A DNA stretch of 64,000 bases from Cellulomonas humilata. Lineage in GTDB: Bacteria > Actinomycetota > Actinomycetes > Actinomycetales > Cellulomonadaceae. Positions 16,867 through 25,546 of the stretch are shown in pieces (within the stretch, counting starts at the first letter, position 1; each line of letters begins with the position of its first letter). The stretch is taken from NCBI RefSeq assembly GCF_013359775.1, contig NZ_JABMCI010000071.1, positions 1 through 64,000 of the forward strand, given 5' to 3'. Both the position numbers and the translations under genes were made by a program. Under the pieces are notes generated by a model. The model had not been told where the DNA came from and did not search any database. It worked only from the letters and a program-made list of their open reading frames with translations.

Positions 16867-17981
16867 GGCGAGACCTCCTGCACGCTGGAGACGAGACCGC
16901 CGCGGGCGAGCTGGAACGCCTGCTTCCAGCTGCCGCGCGCGAGAGTGTGGGTGACCGAGCGGACGAACCAGAGCCCGTCGTGCGCCGCCCCCGCCCCCCG
17001 CACGCCGACGAGCGAGCGTGCGGCGAGGGGACGGCCGTACCGGGTGAGGTCGAGGGTGCCGGTCGCCGTCACGGGGTCCGCCAGCCCTCGACCTGCGAGC
17101 AGCGCCATGAGCACCTCGGGCATCTTCATCCGCTCGGTCTCCAGCAAGGTCGTCTTGGTGGGGATGACGGGACGGGCCGCCAGCGGCGGTTTGAGCAGCG
17201 CGATGTCGGGGACCGGGACGGGCACGGAGAGGCCGGCGATCTTGACGTGGCCGATAGGCAGGACGGCGGCATTGCCGTCCACCGAGAAGCTCATCGAGTC
17301 GATGTTCGCGTCGTGGTCGAGGTCGATGCTCAGAGCCTTCTGGACGAGGCCCGTGCGCACCTGCGGCCCCCAGTACGCGGTGTTCGCCCCGGGCACCGGA
17401 CCGGTCCGGACGTAGAACTCGTACCCGGCGTCCTTGGCCAGCTGGGTCGCGTACGCGTAGTCGGTGCCCTGCTGGTGGTGGTACCCCTCGATCGGGTTCT
17501 CCACGCCCTGGATGAGCGACGGGACCGTCGCCGGGACCACGCCGAACGGGATGTACCTCGCCATCATCAACGCCACCCGGGCGAACGGCGGCATCGCCGG
17601 GTACGGGAACCCCGTGAGGTCGACGGCGTCCATGTAGCCGCTGACGTCCTCGCCGGTGAGCACGAGCCGGTGCTCACCCGGCCGGCCGGTCGCCGTGACG
17701 TCCTGGCGCTTGATCGGCCCGTCGGCGAGGACCGTCGGCACGCCGCGCAGGGTCGCCACGAGCACCACGCGGATCATCGGGTCGAAGAAGCCGGTCGGCA
17801 GCAGGGTGCGGGCGATGGGCGAGGTCTTGGAGTACGTGAAGCTGAGCTGGAACCCGGAACGCGCGCCGACGGCCTGCGTCACGGTGGCACCGTCGAGCGC
17901 GTCGACGACGGCGGTGGGGGCGGGCGCCACGGCGACCGGGCCGATCCGCACGCTGAGGGTGACCGCGTCAAGCGTGGCCAT
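16863..17981 (-). CDS. gpD-like hub protein (phage late control D family)
   Basis: The protein has 372 residues from ATG 17981, which overlaps the LysM gene by 14 bp; a longer frame starts inside that gene and is rejected. The layout (two beta-barrel-like domains, a central GYEFYVR then a C-terminal block ending DGLWFVRSVTHTLARGSW) matches phage late control D / gp27-like hub proteins. In this block SVTH is the usual '.V.H' end. The hub is the platform between the tube and the spike encoded by the next gene. YIPFGVVPATVPSLIQGV marks the region before the second barrel. Confidence 0.82.
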   Translation of the reverse strand: MATLDAVTLSVRIGPVAVAPAPTAVVDALDGATVTQAVGARSGFQLSFTYSKTSPIARTLLPTGFFDPMIRVVLVATLRGVPTVLADGPIKRQDVTATGRPGEHRLVLTGEDVSGYMDAVDLTGFPYPAMPPFARVALMMARYIPFGVVPATVPSLIQGVENPIEGYHHQQGTDYAYATQLAKDAGYEFYVRTGPVPGANTAYWGPQVRTGLVQKALSIDLDHDANIDSMSFSVDGNAAVLPIGHVKIAGLSVPVPVPDIALLKPPLAARPVIPTKTTLLETERMKMPEVLMALLAGRGLADPVTATGTLDLTRYGRPLAARSLVGVRGAGAAHDGLWFVRSVTHTLARGSWKQAFQLARGGLVSSVQEVSP

Positions 17982-18291
17982 CGTCGGACACCTCCAGCGG
18001 GAGGGGCACCATGAGGAGCCGACCGTCGACGTCACTGATCTGCGCCGGGTCCGCTTCGCCTGTCGCGTCGACGATGCGCCACCACAGCTCGGGGTCGCCG
18101 TAGGAGTCGTCGGCGATCGTGTCGGGACGTTCTCCTCGTCGGACCCGTCGGTGCTCGGCGGCGACGTGGCGGTCGACGGCGGGCAGGATCCGACGGCCGA
18201 GGTACACCTCCACGGTGCCGTCCTCACCGGTCCAGGTGAGCACCGGGACGGCGTTGTAGCGGCTGGACGGGCCGAAAGACGCGATGCTCAC
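17968..18291 (-). CDS. LysM-type hub/tube connector protein (Afp7-like tail)
   Basis: The protein has 107 residues. The second half (RVRRGERPDTIADDSYGDP then ELWWRIVDATG) is a LysM-like 'G.T...IA...YGDP..WW.I...N' module, as found in the small hub proteins of eCIS and phage tails (gp53/gpX-like). These modules bind inside the baseplate rather than peptidoglycan. It overlaps both neighbours (4 bp with the upstream gene, 14 bp with the gpD-like gene), consistent with tight co-translation of hub parts. Confidence 0.8.
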   Translation of the reverse strand: MSIASFGPSSRYNAVPVLTWTGEDGTVEVYLGRRILPAVDRHVAAEHRRVRRGERPDTIADDSYGDPELWWRIVDATGEADPAQISDVDGRLLMVPLPLEVSDDGHA

Positions 18292-18944
18292 GAGATGCCT
18301 CCCAGCCCCAGCGCCTGGACGCCGGCGCCGCGACGCCCCGCGAGCCGTTCACGTCGTCGGGCGGCCGTCAGGAACAGCGCTGCGCCCTTGGACCCGTAGG
18401 GCAGGTCGTCCGTGGACAGCGCCCGGAGCCCGAGGCCCACCCTGGCCAGGGTGGGGTTCAGACGCGGGTCGAACGCCTCCTCGGTCACGGACAGCTCCGT
18501 GACCCGCACCGGCAGGGTGCGGTTGGCGCCGAGCACGAGCAGCAGCAGCGGTGACGGCAGCGGGAGGATCTCCAGCGCCCCGCGCTGCGCGAGGGCGTTC
18601 GCGGCCTGCAGCGCCGCGACGGGTGGCGCGACCATGGTCTCCAGCTCCGCGAGGTCGGCGGCGATGCCGTCGGCGACCGTGGCGGGGTTGGAGCGCGGCT
18701 TCTCCAGCCGGTCGGTCGCGTCGAGCACGACCTCGAGCCGGAGCGTCTCGAGGGGCGGCCCCACCAGGCGCAGGGCCTCCAGCCGGTCGCCGTTCTCGGT
18801 GGTCGCGCCGCGCGGGGAGACCGAGCGGGTGAGCGTCTCCGGGTTGTACTGGAACGGGATCGCGCGCACGACGCGGCGGCCGTCGGCGTCCATCACCACG
18901 AACCCGCCTCGCAGTAGCCGGGGCGCTCGCGGGAAGGTCGTCAT
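18288..18944 (-). CDS. Tube-baseplate connector (Afp7/Pvc7 N-terminal-like)
   Basis: The protein has 218 residues. The start LLRGGFVVMDADGRRVVRAI then PFQYNPETLTRS is the conserved opening ('I.FQYNPE.L.R') of eCIS proteins that connect the tube to the hub. A clear ribosome site (GAGGTGAG) precedes ATG 18944, after a 35-bp gap from the large cargo-like gene. The C-terminus lacks a LysM module, which here is the separate next gene. It is probably structural and forms the first ring under the tube. Confidence 0.78.
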   Translation of the reverse strand: MTTFPRAPRLLRGGFVVMDADGRRVVRAIPFQYNPETLTRSVSPRGATTENGDRLEALRLVGPPLETLRLEVVLDATDRLEKPRSNPATVADGIAADLAELETMVAPPVAALQAANALAQRGALEILPLPSPLLLLVLGANRTLPVRVTELSVTEEAFDPRLNPTLARVGLGLRALSTDDLPYGSKGAALFLTAARRRERLAGRRGAGVQALGLGGIS

Positions 18945-18979
18945 GGTCGCTCACCTCGCTCCGTCTCTCTGCGCACAGG

Positions 18980-21900
18980 TCAGACCTCCTTGGCCTCGCC
19001 GCGGCCGAGCATCTCCTTGACCGCATCGAGCGGGTCGATGCCCTCCGGCTCGACCTTGATCTGGCTGAGACTGGGCCAGGTGATCTCGCCGTTCTTGGCG
19101 TACGCGATCCTCCCGAGCGTCAGCCGGACCTCGGGCCCGATCTGCGCCGAGACCGATGCCGCGTTGTAGGTCCAGCGGTGCGAGAACAACCCCCATGCGG
19201 CATACAGGTCGGCGACGAGGTCGACCTTCGCCTGAGCAGTGAGCCGGCCCTTGGCGTACGCGTCGGCCTCGAACGCGAACCCGTCCTTGTCGTAGTCGGC
19301 CGCCACCTTGACGCCACCCTCGGCCGAGATCCGCAACGTCGGGCTGACCTCGATCCCGCCCTTGGCTCCCACCGCCCCGGCGGCGACCTCCAGTCCGATG
19401 TACGCGCCGAAGGTCCCGTACAGCTCGCCGTAGGCGGGCACGGCGAGGACGCCGACCAGCTTTGCGGTGACCTTCGGGTCGTCCTCCAGCGGGTACAGCT
19501 CCCCGGTGAAGACGACGCCACGGAGCACGACCGGTCCGACCCCGTACCCCAGGCCGAGCGACCCGCGGATCTCCCCGAAGGCGGTGACGGCGGGGACGGG
19601 GGTGGGGATCGGGAACTTGACGCCGACCCCCTTGATGATCGGTACCTTCCCGCCCTCCGGCGAGGGCCACATCTTGGTGAGCGGTATGTCGCCGAGGGCG
19701 ACCTGGCCGGTGAGCTTGACCCGCCGCTCCTTGGTGAGCTCCACGCCGAGCACGGGCCGCAGCGTCGGCGTCACCTGGTAGCCGACCGACCCCTTGCCCC
19801 AGTACCGACCCTCCTCGTCGAAGCTGAGGTCGACCGTGCCGTCGGCCTTGGAGGTCTTGACGGCGACGGTGGCCTGGCCGGAGAACTTTCCCTCCGGGTC
19901 CTCCTCCTTGCGGGTGTAGACCACCGTCATCGACGCCGCGGTGTTGTTCCACACCACGGCCGCGGCGCCCTGGAGGAACAGGCCCCGGTCGTTGTACCGA
20001 CCGGACAGGTCGACCTTGTCCACCAGGGGCAGCGGCTTGAGCACGGTCACCGAGCCCCGGTAGCCCAGCCCTTGGCCGTCCCACCTCGCCCCGAGGACGA
20101 GCGTCGCCCCTCGGACCTTGGTCGTGACGGCGCCATCGGCGTACGGGTCGAAGCGCCCGTCCTGGGTCCGGAAGCCGATCGTGACGTTCGCGTCCGATGC
20201 CGGGATCGAGGCCGTGGACGCAGTGATCTTGCCCGACCACCCGCTCGCCGAGCTCCACTCGACGAGCCCCTCGGCGGCCTTGATGCCGGGGATCGCCCCT
20301 GCGGGCGTCAGCGTCCCCTGCGCGACGAGCGTCCCGTTCGCGAACGCGACCGTGAGCCTGCCCAGCATGAGCGGCTTGGGCGCGGGGCCGACGGAGAACA
20401 TGAGCAGGCCGCTGGGCACGAGCTCGGGCGACAGCTGCAGAGCCAGCTCGCCCCCGGTGAAGCGGAACGCCGCGGGCAGCGGCGACCTGAGCTTCTCGGC
20501 CGGGATGGGTGCGACGAGCTTGAGCTCGTCCTTGGTGTAGACGACGTTGAGCGGTCCGAGGAACGGGATCGTGGGGAAGAGCTTCCCGGTGCCCGTGAGG
20601 TTGCCCTCCGGGTCGAGTGCGAGCGTGGTGAGCTCACCCGGACTCATGTAGGGGTAGTAGAAGGCGATCTTCGGGTTCTTCGCCCTGTCCAGGCGCAGCC
20701 TGCGCGACTCGCCGAACGGCGCCGCGGCGGCCCCGGCTTCCGCGCCGGCCCCGGTCGACTGGGCGTCCGCCGCCGACCCGGGACCGACCACGGCGTCGAG
20801 GACCACCCGGGAATCCGCCTTCTTCGTGCCCGACGCGCTCAGCGCGCGGCTGTCGAGCTCGCCGAACACCTCGTCGCGCTTGGACTTGGCCCCCTGCGGG
20901 CCACGGGAGTAGGTGGTGAGCCGCATGCCCGGCACGATGCGCTTGGCCAGCTTGTCGAGCGGCGTCTCGCCCGTGTCACGCACGGCCACGGTCTCGCCCT
21001 GCCCGCCGGCCGACAGTGCCATCGGCTTGCCGTCGGCCGCGGCCTTCACGGCGTCCGACCCGACGACGGCACCCGTCCGGAGCAGGTTCTCCACGACGAA
21101 GCTCGGGTCGGCGCTGCCCGCCGGCACCGTGACCTGCGGGAGCCGCAGCTGCAGTCTGCGCACCCCCGTGCCTCGCATCCCGGGTGCGCGGATGTCGTTG
21201 ACGATCTGGACCAGCGCCGCGTACGTCATGCGCCCGGACGCCTGGTTCTTGTCGCTGGTCAGCAGCTGGAGGTTGGAGGGGATGGAGGTGCCACCGAGCT
21301 GCTTCTCGACGATGTGGTCGATGTCGCACTTCGCATCGGTGAGCTTGGTCGCGAGACCGGTCACCACGGCCTTGACCTGGGGGTCGGCTAGCGCGGACCG
21401 CACAGCCTCCCGCTTGTCCGCGGCGGCCTGCTGGTCCTCCGCGGCGGCGACGATCGCGGACGACAGTGCCTTGGTGGAGGTGAACCCGTACCGTCCGAGC
21501 CAGATCGACTTGTAGGACTCCGCACCTTCCTTGAACGCGGCGACGGACTCGTACGACGCCGTCGAGCTGCCCTGGATGAGCGGCGTGAAGACCAGTCGGC
21601 CGCCGGCCGCGGCCTCCTTGTAGGCCTGCTGCACCCAAGTTCCCGCGCCCTTCTCCAGGGGGAGCGTGAAGCTGTCCACCTGGACGACGAGCTCGGTGGT
21701 GCCGATGCCCTTCGGCTCGTCCGTGATCACGGTCAGCCCCGGAGGGAGCCCCTGAGCGGCTCCGGCCGCCGTCCCCGGCCCCGACGGCGCCGCCTTCGCG
21801 ACGGCGGCGGTCCCCGGGGCGGACGCCGCCTTCGTGGAGGCGGGGGTCGGCACCGCGGCGGGCAGACCGCCCGGAGGCGCGGTCGTCAGCGGGCTGCGGC

Positions 21901-22573
21901 GCACGTGTCCGGCCGGGCCACGTCCCAGGACGGGCCGACCGCCCGCCGCCAGCGAGCGCACGGCCCGGTCGGCCTCGGCCTCCAGGTGCGGCTCGACGAC
22001 GGACGTGACGGCTTCCGTCGCCGGTCTCCCGGCCTGCAGGACGTGGGCGATCTCGTGCGCGAGGAGGCCGCGGCCTCGATCGGTGTCCGGCCGATACTCG
22101 CCCCGGGCGAGGACCACCCGGTCGCCGAGCGTGAACGCTCGAGCGTCGAGCGCCGCGGCGGCGCGGCTCGCGGACGCGCTGTCGTGCACGCGCACGTGCC
22201 GCAAGGTCCGTCCGAAGCCGGGCTCCAGCTGTGCCAGCAGGTCCCCTGGGAGGGGGTGCCCGGGCTCCGCGAGCACGGCTGCCACGCTGAGGGCGACGGG
22301 CGCCGACCAGGAGGGCTGCCCTCGCGTCGCCGAGCGGTCGTGCGAGTCGGCTCGCGCCGCCTCTCGCATCGTCGGGCGGGTGGCCGGGGCACGTGTCGCG
22401 GGCGACGTCGCCCAGGTCGCGGGCGACGCCACCCGCACCGGCGCCGGCGTCCGGGTCGACGTGGTGGGGGCGAACGACGGGGTCGGACGCGTGGTCCGTC
22501 TCGGGACCCGCAGCGGAGCTGGACGGGGGCGCGCGCGGACGATCGGTGCCGCGGTGCGCGCCAGCTGTCTCAC
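18980..22573 (-). CDS. Large DUF4157 protein with HNH-like motif and beta-rich C-terminus (candidate cargo)
   Basis: The protein has 1197 residues with a GTG start overlapping the upstream stop by 4 bp. Residues 1-98 are a Pro/Ala/Thr/Arg-rich disordered leader. Residues about 99-182 are a DUF4157 domain with the zinc-protease-like motif HEIAH at 173-177, a domain strongly associated with eCIS loci. Residues 415-446 contain CDIDHIVEKQLGG, then NLQLL and a later N, resembling an HNH/endonuclease VII motif (D419, H420, N434, N443). From about 620 to the end the protein is long, regular, glycine-rich beta structure. It is probably a loaded cargo or internal component. It also occupies the place where a tape measure might be expected, so a structural role is an alternative. 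Confidence 0.7.
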   Translation of the reverse strand: MRQLARTAAPIVRARPRPAPLRVPRRTTRPTPSFAPTTSTRTPAPVRVASPATWATSPATRAPATRPTMREAARADSHDRSATRGQPSWSAPVALSVAAVLAEPGHPLPGDLLAQLEPGFGRTLRHVRVHDSASASRAAAALDARAFTLGDRVVLARGEYRPDTDRGRGLLAHEIAHVLQAGRPATEAVTSVVEPHLEAEADRAVRSLAAGGRPVLGRGPAGHVRRSPLTTAPPGGLPAAVPTPASTKAASAPGTAAVAKAAPSGPGTAAGAAQGLPPGLTVITDEPKGIGTTELVVQVDSFTLPLEKGAGTWVQQAYKEAAAGGRLVFTPLIQGSSTASYESVAAFKEGAESYKSIWLGRYGFTSTKALSSAIVAAAEDQQAAADKREAVRSALADPQVKAVVTGLATKLTDAKCDIDHIVEKQLGGTSIPSNLQLLTSDKNQASGRMTYAALVQIVNDIRAPGMRGTGVRRLQLRLPQVTVPAGSADPSFVVENLLRTGAVVGSDAVKAAADGKPMALSAGGQGETVAVRDTGETPLDKLAKRIVPGMRLTTYSRGPQGAKSKRDEVFGELDSRALSASGTKKADSRVVLDAVVGPGSAADAQSTGAGAEAGAAAAPFGESRRLRLDRAKNPKIAFYYPYMSPGELTTLALDPEGNLTGTGKLFPTIPFLGPLNVVYTKDELKLVAPIPAEKLRSPLPAAFRFTGGELALQLSPELVPSGLLMFSVGPAPKPLMLGRLTVAFANGTLVAQGTLTPAGAIPGIKAAEGLVEWSSASGWSGKITASTASIPASDANVTIGFRTQDGRFDPYADGAVTTKVRGATLVLGARWDGQGLGYRGSVTVLKPLPLVDKVDLSGRYNDRGLFLQGAAAVVWNNTAASMTVVYTRKEEDPEGKFSGQATVAVKTSKADGTVDLSFDEEGRYWGKGSVGYQVTPTLRPVLGVELTKERRVKLTGQVALGDIPLTKMWPSPEGGKVPIIKGVGVKFPIPTPVPAVTAFGEIRGSLGLGYGVGPVVLRGVVFTGELYPLEDDPKVTAKLVGVLAVPAYGELYGTFGAYIGLEVAAGAVGAKGGIEVSPTLRISAEGGVKVAADYDKDGFAFEADAYAKGRLTAQAKVDLVADLYAAWGLFSHRWTYNAASVSAQIGPEVRLTLGRIAYAKNGEITWPSLSQIKVEPEGIDPLDAVKEMLGRGEAKEV

Positions 22574-22836
22574 GTGGCACCGCCCGGAGTACCGAGCCGT
22601 CGGTGGATCGCGTCGGCGACGTCGGCGGCGACGCCGTCGGCACGCCGGGTGGTGAGGTCCGCGTACGCGTCCGGCCGTCGTTGGTCGGGCCGGTCCGGCC
22701 AGCCGCTCAGCGCCCGCTCCAGCGCCGCGGGGAGCGCCCGGGCCAGGCGGCGGGCCTCGACCGGTGAGTCGGAGGTCACGCCCAGGACCTCGACGCGGAC
22801 CTGCACGTGGGGGCGATCGGGGCGTGGGGCGTTCAT
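22570..22836 (-). CDS. Small eCIS-cluster protein of unknown function (88 aa)
   Basis: ATG at 22836 overlaps the ATPase stop by 4 bp, and the stop overlaps the start of the large DUF4157 gene by 4 bp, so the frame is firmly placed in the operon. The protein begins with a strand-like region (HVQVRVEVLGV) and continues as an arginine/alanine/aspartate-rich helix (VEARRLARALPAALERALSG). No family is recognised. Its position between the ATPase and the putative cargo would suit a chaperone or adaptor, which is only inference. Confidence 0.7.
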   Translation of the reverse strand: MNAPRPDRPHVQVRVEVLGVTSDSPVEARRLARALPAALERALSGWPDRPDQRRPDAYADLTTRRADGVAADVADAIHRRLGTPGGAT

Positions 22837-24818
22837 CGGTCCCCCCAGGCCACGTGCGGCATCGGCAGGTTCTGCTTGCGCAGCTCTTCGGCGAGCTCCG
22901 CCTCCAGCATCGAGCGGTCCACCGGGCCGCCGGTACCAGCGGCGAGGAACGCGGCGCCGAGCGCGACGTTGCGGATGGAACCGCCGGTCAGGGGCAGCGC
23001 CGCGAGCGCGTCGACGTCCACGGGTTCGGTGGGCGTCGCCGGCGGGAACGCCGAGCGCCACAGCCGCGCCCGCTCGTCCCGTGAGGGGAGCGGGAAGTCG
23101 ACGACGAAGCGGAACCGGCGCAGGAACGCGGGGTCGATCGCGTGCCGGAGGTTGGTCGTCACGACGGTGAACCCCGAGAAGCTCTCGATCCGCTGAAGCA
23201 GATCGCCGACCTCGGCGTTGACGTGCCGGTCGGTCGCGTTGCCGACCCCGCCGCGCACCCCCCAGACGGCGTCACCCTCGTTCCACACCATGATCGCGCC
23301 CGACCGCTCGGCCTCCTCGAACGCCGCGGCGATGTTCTTGGAGGTCTCACCGACCCACTTTGAGATGATCTGGCTCAGGTCGATCGCCATGACCCGGAGG
23401 TCGAGCGAGGAGGCGAGCACCTCGGCTGCCATCGTCTTGCCCGTGCCGGACGGTCCGGCGAACAGGACCGCCACCCCGCGACCGCGCCAGCTCCCCCGCC
23501 CTCCCGTGCGCTCGGCGAAGCCCCAGTCGTCGAAGACCTGGGAGGCGTGCCGCACGTGCAGCTCGACGCGCCGAAGCGTCGCCTCGGTCGCGGCGGGCAG
23601 CACGATGTCGTCCCAGTCGTACGCGGCCTCCAGGATGCTGACCCCGGGCAGCGGCGCGGGATCGACCGCGCGCGCGGCCGCGTGCCACAGGCTGGCCGTC
23701 GCGCTCGGCTCGTCGGGAGCCACGTCGATGCCGCCGGCCGCGCAGGCGACCGCGGTGCGGACTGCCTCGGGGCCGAGCCTGAACTGGCCGCTCACGCGGC
23801 CCAGACCGCGACCGACGCGGGCCGCGCGCGCCGGCCCCAGCGCCGCCGTCCAGCGGGCGCGGGCCGCGACCGGGTCGTCGGGGGCCTGCGGGACGACGCG
23901 GAGGGCTCGGCACAGGCCGCTCGGAACCCGGTCGCCGGTCATCACGACGTGGCCGACCACCCGGTCGACGAAGGCGGTCGTCGCCGCCGCGAGCCGGCCG
24001 TCCGAGTCGGTCGCCGCGGCATCCAGGACCAGCGCAGCCCCGTCGAGGGCCGCGTCGCGGGTCCATCGCGCCGCGAGCCGTGCGCGCTCGCCGGCATCGT
24101 CGGGAACATCGGCGGCAGCGATGCGCCACGGCGGCAGACCGAGGGCGTGCAGCGCTTCAGCGACCTCGCCGGCGGTGGACCCGGGCACCAGGACGAGCGG
24201 TGGTAGGCCCGGCCGTGTCTCCGCAGACGCGAGCGCGCCTGCCAGAGCGAGGCTCAGGCGGTCGGCGGTCCGCGGGCCGGCGGGCACGGGCACCTCGTGC
24301 ATGTGCGCGACGACGAGCGGGTCCCGGGCGCTGTGTCCGAGGAGCCGGTCGAGCACGGCCAGGTCCAGGACGAGCCTGCTCTCGATCCGGGGGCCGCGCA
24401 GGTCCACGCAGACCATGTCGAAGCGGACCAGCGGACGGTCGGTGGCGAGGGCCTCGGGTCCGAGGCCGGGTATGGCCCGGACCGCCAGCCACAGCGGCAG
24501 ACCGTCGCCCGCGACCCCGCCGGCGGACGCGACGGCGTCGGCCGCGGCGCGCGCGACGGCCTCGCTCGATCCTGCTGAGAAGAGGAGGGCGACCAGCGCC
24601 TGCTCCGGGGGTGTCAGGTCGAACCCGTCGCAGAGCCGGCGCAGTGCACCGGACGGGGACGAGCCCCGGACGTGGTCCCAGACCGGGGCGAAGGTCGTCG
24701 GCGCCACGGTCACCGTGCCGACGTCGGCGAGCGCCTGCAGCGACACCGCCTCGGCGAGCGTCGCGAACGTGCCCGCAGCGGCGGCCGGGACGGTGCCCCG
24801 GGTGGCTTGCGCGGTCAT
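22833..24818 (-). CDS. eCIS-associated AAA+ ATPase (Afp15/Pvc15-like)
   Basis: The protein has 661 residues. The N-terminal 420 residues are the alpha-rich domain typical of these ATPases. The AAA+ module follows: Walker A GPSGTGKT (455-462), pore region KWVGETSKNI, Walker B region GAIMVWNEGDAVWG (508-520), sensor 1 in VVTTN (N556), and arginine fingers in FLRRFR (566-571). Afp15-type ATPases are conserved in eCIS and act in particle assembly or cargo loading rather than sheath recycling. Unusually, the Walker B aspartate is replaced by asparagine (NEGD instead of DEAD). ATG 24818 overlaps the DUF4255 stop by 4 bp. Confidence 0.88.
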   Translation of the reverse strand: MTAQATRGTVPAAAAGTFATLAEAVSLQALADVGTVTVAPTTFAPVWDHVRGSSPSGALRRLCDGFDLTPPEQALVALLFSAGSSEAVARAAADAVASAGGVAGDGLPLWLAVRAIPGLGPEALATDRPLVRFDMVCVDLRGPRIESRLVLDLAVLDRLLGHSARDPLVVAHMHEVPVPAGPRTADRLSLALAGALASAETRPGLPPLVLVPGSTAGEVAEALHALGLPPWRIAAADVPDDAGERARLAARWTRDAALDGAALVLDAAATDSDGRLAAATTAFVDRVVGHVVMTGDRVPSGLCRALRVVPQAPDDPVAARARWTAALGPARAARVGRGLGRVSGQFRLGPEAVRTAVACAAGGIDVAPDEPSATASLWHAAARAVDPAPLPGVSILEAAYDWDDIVLPAATEATLRRVELHVRHASQVFDDWGFAERTGGRGSWRGRGVAVLFAGPSGTGKTMAAEVLASSLDLRVMAIDLSQIISKWVGETSKNIAAAFEEAERSGAIMVWNEGDAVWGVRGGVGNATDRHVNAEVGDLLQRIESFSGFTVVTTNLRHAIDPAFLRRFRFVVDFPLPSRDERARLWRSAFPPATPTEPVDVDALAALPLTGGSIRNVALGAAFLAAGTGGPVDRSMLEAELAEELRKQNLPMPHVAWGDR

Positions 24819-25546
24819 GGCAGGGCCTCGGCGACGGTGATCACGTCCGGCGGCATCGCGGTGTCGCGGCCGGGGTCCGGGCGGATCCCGACGCGCGGCT
24901 CGTCGACCGGTGTCGCCGCAGGGTAGGTGTCGCCCACGTCGAGGAACACCGTCGTGGCGAGGAAGAAGGCCGCCGGTCGCATCGGCGACTGCAGGGCGGA
25001 CCAAATCTTGGTGGACAGGTCGACGTCGACCGGAGCCTGCGCGAGGGTGATCTGCTGGGGTTGCTGGGCGGGGTCGTGCAGCGGCTCCGTGGGGAGCTTG
25101 TCCATCAGCGAGGTCGGGTTCGCAGGAACCGTGATCCCGCTCAGGACGGCGAGGATGAGAGGCCGCGGGACGACCCCGTGCCGGGTCAGTGCGACGATGC
25201 CGAGTCCCAGGAGCACTTCCCGCTCCAGGTCGGCACCCGTGACGGCGAGCATGTAGTGCAGGTCCAGCGCGAGCGGCGAGCGGCCCGCCACCCGGCCTGC
25301 GGAGTCCAGGTGCGGCTCGTACATGTTGCGCCACGCGGGGTTCGGCGCCGCGTGGTGCAGGAACAGGTGCACCCCTGCGGGCTCGGCGGGCTGCCCACCT
25401 CCGCCATTCGGTGGCGGCGCCGGCCGCGGTGGCGGCTCTACGGAGACGGTGGGTGCGGCGAGCGTGCCGTAGGCGGCGTCCAGCCGGCGCTGGATGATCG
25501 CCCGGAGCACGACCGTCGTCGCGGGGATGGCGAAGTGGGCGGTCAT
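24815..25546 (-). CDS. DUF4255 tail terminator protein (Afp16/Pvc16-like)
   Basis: The protein has 243 residues. IPATTVVLRAIIQRRLD, PAGVHLFLHHAAPNPAWRNM and SPLALDLHYMLAVTG form the DUF4255 signature. The C-terminal half (MRPAAFFLATTVFLDVGD) includes the 'RPS..Y....V.ID' region. In Afp and PVC particles this protein caps the end of the tube and sheath and sets the final length with the tape measure. A Gly/Pro-rich loop (PPPNGGGGQPAEP) interrupts the N-terminal part. Both ends overlap neighbours by 4 bp. Confidence 0.88.
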   Translation of the reverse strand: MTAHFAIPATTVVLRAIIQRRLDAAYGTLAAPTVSVEPPPRPAPPPNGGGGQPAEPAGVHLFLHHAAPNPAWRNMYEPHLDSAGRVAGRSPLALDLHYMLAVTGADLEREVLLGLGIVALTRHGVVPRPLILAVLSGITVPANPTSLMDKLPTEPLHDPAQQPQQITLAQAPVDVDLSTKIWSALQSPMRPAAFFLATTVFLDVGDTYPAATPVDEPRVGIRPDPGRDTAMPPDVITVAEALP

